A stretch of 64,000 nt of DNA from UBA11574 sp964591175 (GCA_964591175.1 CAZQAF010000009.1:10324-74323); one strand, 5' to 3'; positions 25,576 through 35,440 are shown, counted from the first letter of the stretch. The notes: generated by a model not told the origin, from the letters alone. Translations and numbers: made by a program.

Positions 25576-26289
25576 GTGAGTGAAGAGAAAAAACTCGATC
25601 CAAATGGATGGATGCTGACATTTGCCGATCTGGTGATGCTTTTGCTGACTTTTTTTGTCATGTTGCTGACGATGTCTTCAATGGATGCTAAAAAATTGCG
25701 GAATATAATGACGCATTTCAGAGCTTCGACGGGTGTTCTCGAATTTGCAGGGCCCAGTAAGGTTTACAACTTGGGAAACTTCATCAATCAATACAATGAT
25801 ACCGACAGCTTATTGGTTGTCGATCAAAAACATTTTTTAGCGAAAATAAAATTCGTGACCAATATAAAGAAAAAGTTAACCGGTATCAACAACCAAATCA
25901 CCTTATCCGAAGATGAGCGAGGTGTTGCCCTGGCATTTCATGGTGACATTCTTTTTGCTCCTGGAAAAACCACTCTTCGAAAAGAGGTATATCCCGTTCT
26001 TAATGTCATTGCTGACGCTATAAAGACATGTCCCAATAATATTTTGATAATGGGACAGACAGACAATATACCGGTTAGAAGTAAGATATATCCATCCAAC
26101 TGGGAGCTTTCCGCATACCGAGGTCTTTCTGTCCTGGATTATTTTATAAATAAAAAAGGGCTTTCACCATCGAGATTTTCCGTCGGTGGTTCCGGGTCCT
26201 CGAGACCCTTATATCCGAATACCACTCCTAAAAACCGAGCCCTGAATCGAAGAGTAGAGATAATATTTAAACATATAAAGGAGATATAA
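25576..26289 (+). CDS. motB: Flagellar motor stator protein MotB
   Basis: The protein has 237 residues from a GTG start with AGAGGA upstream. The N-terminal PNGWMLTFADLVMLLLTFFV holds the conserved ion-carrying Asp (residue 18). The C-terminal OmpA domain (about 130-232) has GQTDNIPVRSKIYPSNWELS and NRALNRRVEI for peptidoglycan binding. It is the functional partner of MotA at 23968. It ends directly before fliL, whose ATG follows an AAGGAG inside the end of motB. Confidence 0.94.
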   Translation: MSEEKKLDPNGWMLTFADLVMLLLTFFVMLLTMSSMDAKKLRNIMTHFRASTGVLEFAGPSKVYNLGNFINQYNDTDSLLVVDQKHFLAKIKFVTNIKKKLTGINNQITLSEDERGVALAFHGDILFAPGKTTLRKEVYPVLNVIADAIKTCPNNILIMGQTDNIPVRSKIYPSNWELSAYRGLSVLDYFINKKGLSPSRFSVGGSGSSRPLYPNTTPKNRALNRRVEIIFKHIKEI

Positions 26290-26778
26290 ATGGCTGAGGA
26301 AAAAGAAAAGGCTAAAGACGCTCCAGAAGAAAAAACATCCAAGAAGTTAAGTCTTAAATTGATCATCATCGCGAGCATTGTTTTGTTCATCGGAGCAGGC
26401 GGTTTTTTCGGATATAGTAAATTTAAAAAAAGTTCAGAAGCATCTGCCGCAACCAAGAAAAAACAAAAAGTCAGCATCATCTGTCCATTGAAATCATTTG
26501 TCGTCAATCTTCTGGATAAAAGAGGGGTCGGCAAAAGATACTTGAAAGTTACCGTTGAAGTCGAGGTGGGGAGAGACGAGGACAAGCAGCTCATAGACAG
26601 TCATAATCCCCAGCTCAGAGATAGCATATTACTGCTGCTTTCAAGTCAAACTTTAGAAGAGATTAACACCATGGATGGTAAACTCGCATTAAAACAAGAG
26701 CTTTTGTCAAGGATGAAGCAGATTCTCGGTAATGGTGTAGTCCGCAGAATTTATTTTACCGAGTTCGTCGTGCAATAG
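26290..26778 (+). CDS. fliL: Flagellar basal body-associated protein FliL
   Basis: The protein has 162 residues. A lysine-rich cytoplasmic tail, one membrane helix (about 23-43) and a periplasmic domain (KSFVVNLLDKRGVGKRYLKVTVEVEV ... FTEFVVQ) define FliL. It forms a ring around the stator and supports torque under load. A second FliL-like gene is found at 36202. Confidence 0.94.
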   Translation: MAEEKEKAKDAPEEKTSKKLSLKLIIIASIVLFIGAGGFFGYSKFKKSSEASAATKKKQKVSIICPLKSFVVNLLDKRGVGKRYLKVTVEVEVGRDEDKQLIDSHNPQLRDSILLLLSSQTLEEINTMDGKLALKQELLSRMKQILGNGVVRRIYFTEFVVQ

Positions 26779-26785
26779 GTGAGCA

Positions 26786-27757
26786 ATGGGAAATATTCTA
26801 TCACAGGATGAAGTAGATTCCCTTCTTGACGGTATTACCGATGGGAAGGTTGAAACCGAAACCAGTACTTCCAAAGAAAGCCAAGCTGTAGAAGTATATG
26901 ATTTCAGCAAGCCGGCGGGTCCGGTTCATCTTAGATTGCCTGCACTGGGAATCATCAACGAAAGACTTGCAGGTCTTTTGAGAACCGACCTCCAGGCCGC
27001 AAGTCGATCCGTGATCGATGTAAATATAAGCTCTACAGAAACCGTCAAGTTTAGCGATTTTTGTCTTTCGCTTCCGATGCCGTCGAGTCTAAATATATTC
27101 GGCATCAAACCACTGAGAGGATATTCAATGATTGTCCTTGAAGGAAGCCTCGTATTTTCATTTGTTGATAGTCTATTCGGAGGTAAAGGCGTCAGCCACG
27201 TGAGACTTGAAGGTCGAGGGTTTACTACGATTGAAACCCGGATTGTTGAAAAAGTCGTTAATATCATTTTGAGTGACTTTCAGAAAGCCTGGTCGGATGT
27301 TTATGAGGTAGAAGCAGTATTTGTCCGTTCTGAAATGGACCCGCAATTTGTAGGAATCGGAGCGCCTGATGATCAGGTTATTGTTAATAAATATGAAGTG
27401 CAGCTTGAGAACGGAAACGGAATAATTACGATATGTATTCCATACGAGAGTATTAAACCGATAAAAGAAAAACTTAAAAATAAATTCAAACGCGAAAAAA
27501 TGGAAATCGACAGCACATGGAAAAAATATTTTCAAGATAAAATACTTGAGACGACGGTAGAGTTGAGTTGCACCATGGGTAAAGCAACCATTAGCGGTGG
27601 AGAACTTTTGAATATGAAGATTGACGATGTCATATTGCTCGATCCTAAAATAGGAAATATTGTCACCGTCAATGTGGAAAATCTCCCAAAATTTAGAGGA
27701 TGTCCGGGAGCATGTAATAAGAAAAAGGCCGTAAAAATAATAGAAAAAATCGAATAG
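26786..27757 (+). CDS. fliM: Flagellar motor switch protein FliM
   Basis: The protein has 323 residues. The N-terminal ILSQDEVDSLLDGI is the CheY-P-binding peptide. The middle CheC-like domain (about 45-235) includes LAGLLRTDLQAASRSVIDVN and a GGKG motif (DSLFGGKGV), and the C-terminal domain (245-320) resembles FliN. It builds the C ring with FliG and FliN. It starts 7 nt after fliL. Confidence 0.97.
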   Translation: MGNILSQDEVDSLLDGITDGKVETETSTSKESQAVEVYDFSKPAGPVHLRLPALGIINERLAGLLRTDLQAASRSVIDVNISSTETVKFSDFCLSLPMPSSLNIFGIKPLRGYSMIVLEGSLVFSFVDSLFGGKGVSHVRLEGRGFTTIETRIVEKVVNIILSDFQKAWSDVYEVEAVFVRSEMDPQFVGIGAPDDQVIVNKYEVQLENGNGIITICIPYESIKPIKEKLKNKFKREKMEIDSTWKKYFQDKILETTVELSCTMGKATISGGELLNMKIDDVILLDPKIGNIVTVNVENLPKFRGCPGACNKKKAVKIIEKIE

Positions 27758-27766
27758 GGGTGTAAA

Positions 27767-28105
27767 ATGGCTGATGTAAGCAACCAAATAAATAGTGAAA
27801 ATGATGAAACCGAATCCACGAATGGAGAGCCTTGCAGTAATGGGAAGTGTGATCTGGATATTATTCTCGATATCCCTTTGAATGTTACCGTTGAATTGGG
27901 AAACGTCAAGATGCCTGTCAATGAACTGCTTCAACTCGGTCAAGGGTCCATCATCGAATTGTCAAAACAGGTTGGTGAACCGCTGGATATATATGTAAAC
28001 AATAAACTGGTTGCCAAGGGTGAGGTAGTTATTCTGGATGAAAAATTCGGAATCAGGGTTGCCGATATTATCAATCCTGCCGAAAGAGTTAAATCATTGG
28101 GTTAA
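27767..28105 (+). CDS. fliN: Flagellar motor switch protein FliN
   Basis: The protein has 112 residues. The SpoA-type domain (about 35-110) has DIPLNVTVELGNVKMPVNEL, LGQGSIIELSKQVGEPLDIYVNNKLVAKGEVVILDEKFGIRVADI. The N-terminal 30 residues are polar and variable. FliN forms the base of the C ring and docks FliH. AGGGGTG precedes the ATG. Confidence 0.97.
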   Translation: MADVSNQINSENDETESTNGEPCSNGKCDLDIILDIPLNVTVELGNVKMPVNELLQLGQGSIIELSKQVGEPLDIYVNNKLVAKGEVVILDEKFGIRVADIINPAERVKSLG

Positions 28106-28122
28106 AAAACTTGGTGTAAAGG

Positions 28123-28440
28123 ATGTTGGAGCCGGAATTAATAAACACAGGAGTTAAGACAGTCGCAATGCTTTGTATTGTGCTTGGTGTCTTGGTTTTG
28201 CTTCTGTATGTTATGAAAAGATTCATGTCGCCAAAAGGTAAATATAAAGGCGATCTATTAATAAAAGCCGTCTCATCTTTATATCTATCGCCAAAGGAAA
28301 GAATCGAGGTCATCGAAATATCAGGCGAAAGGATCGTTATCGGCGTCACACCGGGAAAGATTAATTTTTTGACCAAACTTCACCGGGATAAAGCATTTAA
28401 TGGTAAAGATTTCATCGGAAAAGATCATGACAAGGGGTGA
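28123..28440 (+). CDS. fliO: Flagellar export protein FliO
   Basis: The protein has 105 residues. One membrane helix (about 10-30, VKTVAMLCIVLGVLVLLLYVM) is followed by a small cytoplasmic domain with the FliO-like segment GDLLIKAVSSLYLSPKERIEVIEISGERIVIGVTPGKINFLTKL. FliO helps assemble the FliP ring of the export gate. It overlaps fliP by 14 nt. Confidence 0.9.
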   Translation: MLEPELINTGVKTVAMLCIVLGVLVLLLYVMKRFMSPKGKYKGDLLIKAVSSLYLSPKERIEVIEISGERIVIGVTPGKINFLTKLHRDKAFNGKDFIGKDHDKG

Positions 28441-29209
28441 TAAAAAAACGAAAAAAAAATTATTGATCCTGCTATTTCTGATCGGAGCCTGTTTAATGCT
28501 GGCAAAAACAGCTTTTTCAGCGGACGTTCTATTGCCGTCATTTCGGTTTGGGTTAGAAAAAGGAAGTGATCCCGGTGATGTTTCCGTGCTGCTTCAGATC
28601 ATTTTTTTATTGACCGTCCTTACCCTTGCACCGGCCATATTGATTTTGATGACATCTTTTACACGCCTGGCTGTTGTGTTTTCTTTTTTGAGACAGGCTG
28701 TCGGTACGCAACAAACACCGTCCAATCAGATTATTGCAGGACTTGCCTTGTTTCTGACTTTCTTTATCATGATGCCGATCTGGCAAAAAATCAACAACAC
28801 CGCGCTGCAACCCTACCTTCACGACGAAATCTCCCAGCAAAGCGCTTTGAAGGCGGCAATAACTCCTATTCGCAAGTTTATGTTCAAGCAGACGCGGAAA
28901 AAAGACCTGGCCTTATTCATTAATATGTCGAAGATGAGCAAACCAAAAAATGAAAATGATATTCCTACGTCGATTCTAATTCCCGCTTTTGTGATCAGCG
29001 AACTGAAGACCGCGTTTATCATCGGATTTGTTTTATTCGTTCCATTTTTGATTATTGATATGGTTGTCGCAAGTGTGTTGCTCAGCATGGGAATGATGAT
29101 GCTTCCGCCAATTATGGTATCTCTGCCCTTTAAGCTGATGCTTTTTGTTTTGGTTGACGGCTGGAATTTAATCGTGGGCTCACTGGTAAAGAGTTTTATA
29201 GGCGGATAG
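28427..29209 (+). CDS. fliP: Flagellar export gate protein FliP
   Basis: The protein has 260 residues from the ATG at 28427; an earlier ATG at 28400 would lie deep inside fliO. A cleavable signal (KKKLLILLFLIGACLMLAKTAFSA) is typical of FliP. The conserved segments ILMTSFTRLAVVFSFLRQAVGTQ, IPTSILIPAFVISELKTAFIIGF and MGMMMLPPIMVSLPFKLMLFVLVDGWNLI are present. Five FliP with FliQ and FliR make the export pore. Confidence 0.97.
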   Translation: MTRGDKKTKKKLLILLFLIGACLMLAKTAFSADVLLPSFRFGLEKGSDPGDVSVLLQIIFLLTVLTLAPAILILMTSFTRLAVVFSFLRQAVGTQQTPSNQIIAGLALFLTFFIMMPIWQKINNTALQPYLHDEISQQSALKAAITPIRKFMFKQTRKKDLALFINMSKMSKPKNENDIPTSILIPAFVISELKTAFIIGFVLFVPFLIIDMVVASVLLSMGMMMLPPIMVSLPFKLMLFVLVDGWNLIVGSLVKSFIGG

Positions 29210-29212
29210 CAT

Positions 29213-29482
29213 ATGACACCTGAATTTGTTGTAAGTTTTGCTCAGGAAGCCATTAAAGTTACCATCTTGGTATCCATGCCCATGCTTGTTCTGGGGCTTA
29301 TCGTGGGGCTGGCCATCAGTATTTTTCAGGCGGTTACTCAAATTCAGGAGATGACGCTGACTTTTGTGCCGAAAATTTTAATCGTTTTAATCGCGCTCTT
29401 GGTTTTTTCCAATTGGATGCTTGAGCAGTTGATGCATTTTACAATCAACGTCATTCATCAGATACCCTATTATATCAGATAG
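29213..29482 (+). CDS. fliQ: Flagellar export gate protein FliQ
   Basis: The protein has 89 residues with two membrane helices (about 15-38 and 52-72). The segments LVLGLIVGLAISIFQAVTQI and QEMTLTFVPKILIV match the family. FliQ packs around the FliP-FliR core. It begins 3 nt after fliP. Confidence 0.97.
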   Translation: MTPEFVVSFAQEAIKVTILVSMPMLVLGLIVGLAISIFQAVTQIQEMTLTFVPKILIVLIALLVFSNWMLEQLMHFTINVIHQIPYYIR

Positions 29483-29499
29483 GAAAGGGATCCGTGGAT

Positions 29500-30276
29500 A
29501 TGATATCCATTCCTTTTAGAGAACTTAAAGCCTTTTATCTTATTCTGATAAGAATCAGTATTATTTTCCAGATGCTGCCATTTTTTAATGCCAGGGTAGT
29601 TCCGGTATTGGTAAAAGCAGGACTCTCGGTGGTAATGGCCATTATTTTGTTTCCTGTGATCAATACTTCAATGGTAAAATTTCCAAATACGGGCTTCGGA
29701 TTAATACAGCTGATACTGTCGGAATTTATTATCGGCATCATATTGGGGCTCTTGGTGATGATATTTTTTGAAGGCGTGAGAATGATGGGACAAATGGTTG
29801 GTTTTCAGACCGGATTTGCAATTACAAACATTATCGACCCTCAAAGCGGTTCCCAGATTTCAATCCTTTCAAATATGGCCTATCTTGTGGCGATGATGTT
29901 TTTTTTGTTGTTGAACGGCCATTATATATTATTGAACGCCGTGAGAGAGAGCTTTGAAGTTATACCTGTCGGTTCGTTAAGATTAAACACCGACATGTTT
30001 GGTAAAATGGTAGCTCTGTATGGACAGATGTTTGTTATTGCCGTAAAAATAGGAGCACCGGCCATAGCGGCACTTTTGTTTACGAATTTAGCGTTCGGAC
30101 TGATTACGAAGTTCATTCCGCAAATGAATATTATGATTGTCGCTTTTCCGATTCAAATTGTTATCGGACTTTTCTTTTTTGGCGTGTCATTAAATGTTCT
30201 TTTGGATTTCATGCAAAAATATCTCAAAGATCTCGGTCCGATGCTGATTAATACCATGCAGTGGTTAAGGATGTAA
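29500..30276 (+). CDS. fliR: Flagellar export gate protein FliR
   Basis: The protein has 258 residues from the ATG at 29500. GGAAAGGGA lies 9 nt before this ATG but only 3 nt before a GTG at 29494. Several hydrophobic helices are seen, with MMGQMVGFQTGFAITNIIDPQSG conserved. FliR fills the FliP ring of the gate. The gene ends with the ribosome-binding sequence of flhB. Confidence 0.96.
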   Translation: MISIPFRELKAFYLILIRISIIFQMLPFFNARVVPVLVKAGLSVVMAIILFPVINTSMVKFPNTGFGLIQLILSEFIIGIILGLLVMIFFEGVRMMGQMVGFQTGFAITNIIDPQSGSQISILSNMAYLVAMMFFLLLNGHYILLNAVRESFEVIPVGSLRLNTDMFGKMVALYGQMFVIAVKIGAPAIAALLFTNLAFGLITKFIPQMNIMIVAFPIQIVIGLFFFGVSLNVLLDFMQKYLKDLGPMLINTMQWLRM

Positions 30277-30279
30277 GAC

Positions 30280-31350
30280 ATGGCTGAAGAGAGTTTTGAA
30301 GAAAAAACTGAACAACCTACCCCTAAAAAAAGAAAAGAACTCAAAGAAAAAGGGGAAGTGGCGAAGAGCAGGGAGTTGCCATCGGTGGCGGTACTCCTTT
30401 CCGCCCTGATGGTGTTATCCTTTTTGGGGTCTTATATGTACAGCCATGTTCAGATCATTATGAAGGACGCATTTTCTCTGCCGACAATGAATGATCTGAA
30501 TATATCTGAATTCATGAAATATGCTCACGATATTATCAGCCGCTTTATCATACTGCTCCTTCCTCTTTTTGGTGCCATTTTTGTTACCGCGATCGTTTCG
30601 AATATCATGCAGGTCGGATTTATCATATCCGGAGAATCGATAACACCCAAATTTTCGAAAATAGATCCCATCAAGGGTGTTGGAAGGATGTTTTCCAAAC
30701 AGGCCCTGATGGAATTGTTTAAATCCCTGTTAAAACTAATCATAGTGGGTGGCATCGCGTTTTGGACAGTAAAAGCCGAGATGAAGAACTTTTATCTTTT
30801 GGGAGATATGGAAACGAACGCGATCTTTATTTATATCCTTAAGATCTTTTTTAAAATCTTTATCCGGTGCTCAATGGCAATGATTGTTTTGGTGGTTATC
30901 GATTATATTTTTCAAAAATGGGAATTTGAGAACCGTATCAAGATGACCAAACAAGAAGTAAAAGATGAGTTTAAAAAGTCTGAAGGCGATCCTTTGATAA
31001 AATCAAGAATAAGAAGCATTCAGATGGAGATGGCCAGAAAGCGGATGATGCAGGCGGTCCCCGATGCCGATGTGGTGATTACCAATCCGACACATCTTGC
31101 AGTTGCTTTGAAATATGACAGTTTGACCATGAAGGCGCCGAAAGTACTTGCAAAAGGTCCTGGAAAAATTGCCGAAAGGATTAAAGAAATGGCTTCAGAA
31201 CATGATATCCCGATTATGGAGAATAAAGAACTTGCTCGAAACTTGTATGCTGCGGTCGAGGTCGGCCATGAGATACCGACAGAACTCTACCAGGCGGTAG
31301 CGGAAATTTTGGCTTATATATACCGGCTGAAGTCAAATTACAGGGGTTAG
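30280..31350 (+). CDS. flhB: Flagellar export switch protein FlhB
   Basis: The protein has 356 residues. The cytoplasmic N-terminus (EEKTEQPTPKKRKELKEKGEVAKS) is followed by four membrane helices (about 30-210). The cytoplasmic domain has the autocleavage site NPTH in VVITNPTHLAVALKYD (about residue 268). Cleavage, triggered with FliK, changes substrate class from hook to filament. A free-standing copy of its C-terminal domain is encoded at 38747. Confidence 0.97.
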   Translation: MAEESFEEKTEQPTPKKRKELKEKGEVAKSRELPSVAVLLSALMVLSFLGSYMYSHVQIIMKDAFSLPTMNDLNISEFMKYAHDIISRFIILLLPLFGAIFVTAIVSNIMQVGFIISGESITPKFSKIDPIKGVGRMFSKQALMELFKSLLKLIIVGGIAFWTVKAEMKNFYLLGDMETNAIFIYILKIFFKIFIRCSMAMIVLVVIDYIFQKWEFENRIKMTKQEVKDEFKKSEGDPLIKSRIRSIQMEMARKRMMQAVPDADVVITNPTHLAVALKYDSLTMKAPKVLAKGPGKIAERIKEMASEHDIPIMENKELARNLYAAVEVGHEIPTELYQAVAEILAYIYRLKSNYRG

Positions 31351-31360
31351 GGAAATAAAA

Positions 31361-33448
31361 ATGGAACAAGTTGTAACATCTAGAGGGGATTTAACATCTT
31401 TCAGCGAGATCATGACGGTCATCGGTGTGGTCACCATTCTCGTTGTGATGATCATCCCATTGCCTTCGGTGCTTCTGGATTTTCTTCTGGCGCTGAACAT
31501 CACCCTTGCAATTACGATTCTTTTAATTGCGATGTATACGCTTAAGCCTTTGGACTTTTTTATATTTCCTCCGCTGCTTCTTATAACGACACTCTTCAGG
31601 CTGTCTTTGAATGTGGCATCGACAAGATTGATTCTTTTACACGGCAACGAAGGTCCTCTGGCTGCCGGAAAAGTCATCAAATCATTCGGCAGTTTTGTGG
31701 TCGGCGGTAACTACGTTGTCGGCATGATTGTCTTTGTTATCCTGGTTATTGTCAATTTTGTCGTTATCACAAAGGGTGCTACCAGGATCGCTGAGGTTGC
31801 AGCCCGGTTCACATTGGATGGAATGCCCGGAAAGCAGATGAGTATCGATGCCGACCTCAATGCGGGCTTGATCGACGAAAACGAGGCGAAACAACGCAGG
31901 ATTAACATTGCCAGAGAGGCTGAATTCCACGGATCGATGGACGGTGCGGCCAAATTTGTCAGGGGTGATGCCATCGCGGGAATTATCATTACCGTTATTA
32001 ATATATTAGGCGGATTTGTTATCGGCGTCTTTCAACAGCATATGTCAATTATCGACGCTGCGCAAAATTACACACTTTTAACCGTAGGCGATGGCCTGGT
32101 ATCGCAGATCCCTGCGCTCACCATATCGACAGCCGCCGGCATCGTCGTCAGTAGGGCGGCTTCTGAGGGTACCCTTGGAAAGGATCTCGGCAAACAATTT
32201 TCTCAATATCCAAAAGCCATCTATATGGCCGCGTTAACCGTATTTTTTTTCGGTCTCATTCCGGGATTGCCGCACATCCCCTTTATCCTTTTGTCGTCGA
32301 TCATCGGGACAAGCGTTTTTATTTTTGGAAAAAGAAAAGAGGAATTAGAAGAAAAAAGAGTTGATATCAATAAAAAAGAAGATGTTGATGATGGTCCGGA
32401 GCCTGTAGAGCATTTGCTAGTGATCGATCCGTTGGAGTTGGAAGTAGGGTATGGTCTTATACCATTGGTGGATAGAGACCAGGGGGGAAAATTTCTTGAT
32501 CGCGTTCGTTCTATAAGGCGTCAGTTCGCTATGGAAATGGGAATGGTTATTCCACCGATTCATATCAGAGATAATCTGCAGTTGAGTCCATCCGAGTATC
32601 AGATTGTTCTCAAGGGGGTAAAAATTGCCGGAGCTGAGTTAATGGTCAATCATTATTTGGCTATGAATCCCGGAGACGCCGCCAGGAAAATTGAAGGAGT
32701 GGAAACAAAGGAGCCCGCATTTAACATACCGGCCATCTGGATACCAGAAAACAAAAAAGAAGAGGCAAAACTTTCAGGGTATACGGTTGTTGATGATGCA
32801 ACGATAATGGCAACTCATTTGACGGAGGTTCTTCGGAAACATTCTTCCGAACTTTTAGGAAGACAAGAGGTGCAACATTTACTGGATAACTTAAGGAAAA
32901 CATATCCAAAGGCAGTAGAAGAGCTTGTTCCGAATCTTCTTAGTTTAGGTGCCGTTCAAAAAGTGTTGCAAAATCTGATAGATGAACGAATATCGATTAG
33001 GGATTTACTGACAATCGTTGAAACGCTCGCAGACTGTGCTGTATTGACCAAGGACGCCGATCTGTTGACCGAATATGTGAGAAACAGGCTATCAAGGTCC
33101 ATTATCAGTCCGCATATAGATGAAGACGGCTATTTAAAGCTCATAACCATGTCCCAAGATGTTGAGGAGATTCTCCTGAAAGGAATACAAAAAACAGAAC
33201 ACGGATCATATCTTTCCGTTGATCCGGGAATTGCTGATTCAATTATTACATCCATAAAAGCAGAGGCAGAAAAGGCAATGTCTAAAAATATCCAGCCTAT
33301 TCTTTTGACGTCACCTATAGTTAGAAGGCATCTTAGAAAAATGGTTGAATACTTTGTTCCTTCTCTAATGGTATTATCGCAAAGTGAGCTATTAACGGAT
33401 ATAGGGTTTAAATCTATCGGAAAGGTTACGCTAAGTCATGCAGGTTAA
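31361..33448 (+). CDS. flhA: Flagellar export gate protein FlhA
   Basis: The protein has 695 residues. The N-terminal half has eight membrane helices and the conserved loop TKGATRIAEVAARFTLDGMP GKQMSIDADLNAG (about 133-165). The C-terminal cytoplasmic domain (about 345-695) forms the nonameric ring that receives chaperone-substrate complexes. It couples proton flow to export. It overlaps flhF by 11 nt. Confidence 0.97.
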   Translation: MEQVVTSRGDLTSFSEIMTVIGVVTILVVMIIPLPSVLLDFLLALNITLAITILLIAMYTLKPLDFFIFPPLLLITTLFRLSLNVASTRLILLHGNEGPLAAGKVIKSFGSFVVGGNYVVGMIVFVILVIVNFVVITKGATRIAEVAARFTLDGMPGKQMSIDADLNAGLIDENEAKQRRINIAREAEFHGSMDGAAKFVRGDAIAGIIITVINILGGFVIGVFQQHMSIIDAAQNYTLLTVGDGLVSQIPALTISTAAGIVVSRAASEGTLGKDLGKQFSQYPKAIYMAALTVFFFGLIPGLPHIPFILLSSIIGTSVFIFGKRKEELEEKRVDINKKEDVDDGPEPVEHLLVIDPLELEVGYGLIPLVDRDQGGKFLDRVRSIRRQFAMEMGMVIPPIHIRDNLQLSPSEYQIVLKGVKIAGAELMVNHYLAMNPGDAARKIEGVETKEPAFNIPAIWIPENKKEEAKLSGYTVVDDATIMATHLTEVLRKHSSELLGRQEVQHLLDNLRKTYPKAVEELVPNLLSLGAVQKVLQNLIDERISIRDLLTIVETLADCAVLTKDADLLTEYVRNRLSRSIISPHIDEDGYLKLITMSQDVEEILLKGIQKTEHGSYLSVDPGIADSIITSIKAEAEKAMSKNIQPILLTSPIVRRHLRKMVEYFVPSLMVLSQSELLTDIGFKSIGKVTLSHAG

Positions 33449-34490
33449 AAAATATCGAGCAAAAACTATTAAAGAAGCGATTGCAAAAGTAAGAAATATT
33501 TTGGGAACGGATGCAATGATTCTATCCACAAAGAAGATATCAGCTAACGATGGCGACGATATTTTTGAAATAGCCGCCTTGGGCGGTGTAGATGGCGGAG
33601 TAGGTGAAAATTCGAATACTCTCGGAGAAGTTAAAAAAGAGTTGATGAGCATAAAAGAAATGCTTTTTCTTTTAAACAATTCCGGTGGTTTTTTGGAGAA
33701 ATTGATAGCATATCCGGGTCTTTTGACGCTTTATTCAAAACTTATAAAAAATGGTGTTGATGAGCGTTATATCCGATATTTTTTTGAAAGATCAGGTGCG
33801 TTTAACGGTCAAATTGAAGACAAAAAAAATATTGTTGAAAAAAGAGCCCTTAAAGAGGTCATGAAAACTATTACAGTGAATGATGCTTTTTGCATGTCCA
33901 AAAACCACCCGACAATATCCGCGTTTATCGGTACAACCGGTGTCGGTAAAACAACGACAATTGCAAAGCTCGCTGCAATGCTCATGTTTGAAAAGAAAAA
34001 AAAGGTTGGATTAATATCAATAGATGCATACAGAATAGGTGCGATGGAGCAACTGAAGACCTATGCGAATATATTGGGTGCACCCAGCTTCCAAGCGTTC
34101 AAAAAGAAAGATTTGCTCTTTGCACTTCGAAGACTGGAAGGAAAAGATGTCATTCTTATCGATACTGCCGGTCAAAGCCAGTACGACCTGAAAAGAATAG
34201 AAGAGCTCAGAAAAATGATTCCGACCGATTTATCCATAGATGTCCATCTTTTGTTGAGTATTTCGACAACAGCATCCGAGATGAATAAAACGGCTGTTAA
34301 CTTCAATGCTTTAAAATATCAGAGCTACATATTTACAAAAAGAGATGAAGCCCGGTCGTGCGGTTCAATTTTGAATCAAATTATGAAACAAAATTTACCG
34401 ATCTCATATATTACTACGGGACAAAGCGTTCCTGAAGATATTGAGCAGGCAGATAGAGAAAAAATATTAAATATGATTTTATCCAAATAA
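33438..34490 (+). CDS. flhF: SRP-type GTPase FlhF
   Basis: The protein has 350 residues. It has the FlhF N-terminus (MQVKKYRAKTIKEAIAKVRNILG TDAMILSTKKI), a helical N domain and the NG GTPase with P-loop GTTGVGKTTTIAKLAAML (about 157-175), DAYRIGAMEQL and DTAGQSQ. FlhF sets flagellar position and number, usually at the pole, with FlhG. Here flhF is translationally linked to flhA and followed by flhG. Confidence 0.96.
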   Translation: MQVKKYRAKTIKEAIAKVRNILGTDAMILSTKKISANDGDDIFEIAALGGVDGGVGENSNTLGEVKKELMSIKEMLFLLNNSGGFLEKLIAYPGLLTLYSKLIKNGVDERYIRYFFERSGAFNGQIEDKKNIVEKRALKEVMKTITVNDAFCMSKNHPTISAFIGTTGVGKTTTIAKLAAMLMFEKKKKVGLISIDAYRIGAMEQLKTYANILGAPSFQAFKKKDLLFALRRLEGKDVILIDTAGQSQYDLKRIEELRKMIPTDLSIDVHLLLSISTTASEMNKTAVNFNALKYQSYIFTKRDEARSCGSILNQIMKQNLPISYITTGQSVPEDIEQADREKILNMILSK

Positions 34491-34530
34491 ATCAGACTTC
34501 TTATAATGTTTTTTATCGGAGACTAAATAA

Positions 34531-35436
34531 ATGGATCAGGCAACAAATCTAAGGAGAATTGTAAAAAAAGAATCCGGCAGGGTACATAAACTCAGAGCCA
34601 GCGACACATCAATTCCCCGAATAACAAGTCCCATGGTATTTGCCGTTACCAGCGGTAAAGGTGGTGTGGGAAAGACGAATATCGTGGGCAATCTGGCGAT
34701 CACATATCAGAGAATGAAAAAAAAGGTTCTCATTTTCGATGCGGATCTCGGGCTAGCAAACATCGATATTATTTTCGGCATTAATCCCAAATACACCATC
34801 GAAGATGTCATAAAAGGTGAAAAAGAGCTGTCTCAGATCATCGCCAAAGGACCCGAAGGTGTGGCGATTATACCTGCAAGTTCAGGAGTACAGGAATTAT
34901 CTAATCTTACGGAAGGACACAAGATCAATCTTTTAAATGAATTTGATTTATTGAACAAACGGTATGACATATTGCTGATTGACACCGGCGCCGGTATTTC
35001 TTCCAATGTTCTATATTTTAATTTGGCGGCTCAAGAGAGGATCGTTGTAGTGACACCTGAACCCACATCCATTACAGATGCTTATGCCTTGATAAAGGTG
35101 ATGTTTAAGCAACATGGAATTAAGAATTTTATACTATTGATGAATATGGTTAAAAATGAGTCTGAAGCCGTATCGGTATATAAACACCTGAGCAGGGTGA
35201 TAGAAAAGTTTATGGGGAGTATCTCCTTGGGCTACGCCGGTCATATTCCATATGACAGTCGTATTCATGAATCGGTAAGCAGAAGGGAGCCGGTTACGTG
35301 TTGTTACCCCCAATCCGCTTCGAGTCAAAGCTTTCAACAACTGGCCGAATATCTTTTAAATCAATCGGATGGAAAGCATCATGACGGGAGCATTAAATTT
35401 TTCTTAAAAAAAATAATGGTTGGTGCAACGGGTTAA
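34531..35436 (+). CDS. flhG: MinD-like ATPase FlhG/FleN
   Basis: The protein has 301 residues. The N-terminal DQATNLRRIV is the DQAxxLR motif that stimulates FlhF GTPase. The deviant Walker A motif is SGKGGVGKTN (about 48-57), with DADLGLANIDI and DTGAG following. The C-terminus has a basic/hydrophobic membrane-targeting segment. It restricts flagellar number and, in some bacteria, inhibits the sigma-54 activator. Confidence 0.95.
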   Translation: MDQATNLRRIVKKESGRVHKLRASDTSIPRITSPMVFAVTSGKGGVGKTNIVGNLAITYQRMKKKVLIFDADLGLANIDIIFGINPKYTIEDVIKGEKELSQIIAKGPEGVAIIPASSGVQELSNLTEGHKINLLNEFDLLNKRYDILLIDTGAGISSNVLYFNLAAQERIVVVTPEPTSITDAYALIKVMFKQHGIKNFILLMNMVKNESEAVSVYKHLSRVIEKFMGSISLGYAGHIPYDSRIHESVSRREPVTCCYPQSASSQSFQQLAEYLLNQSDGKHHDGSIKFFLKKIMVGATG

Positions 35437-35440
35437 TGAA

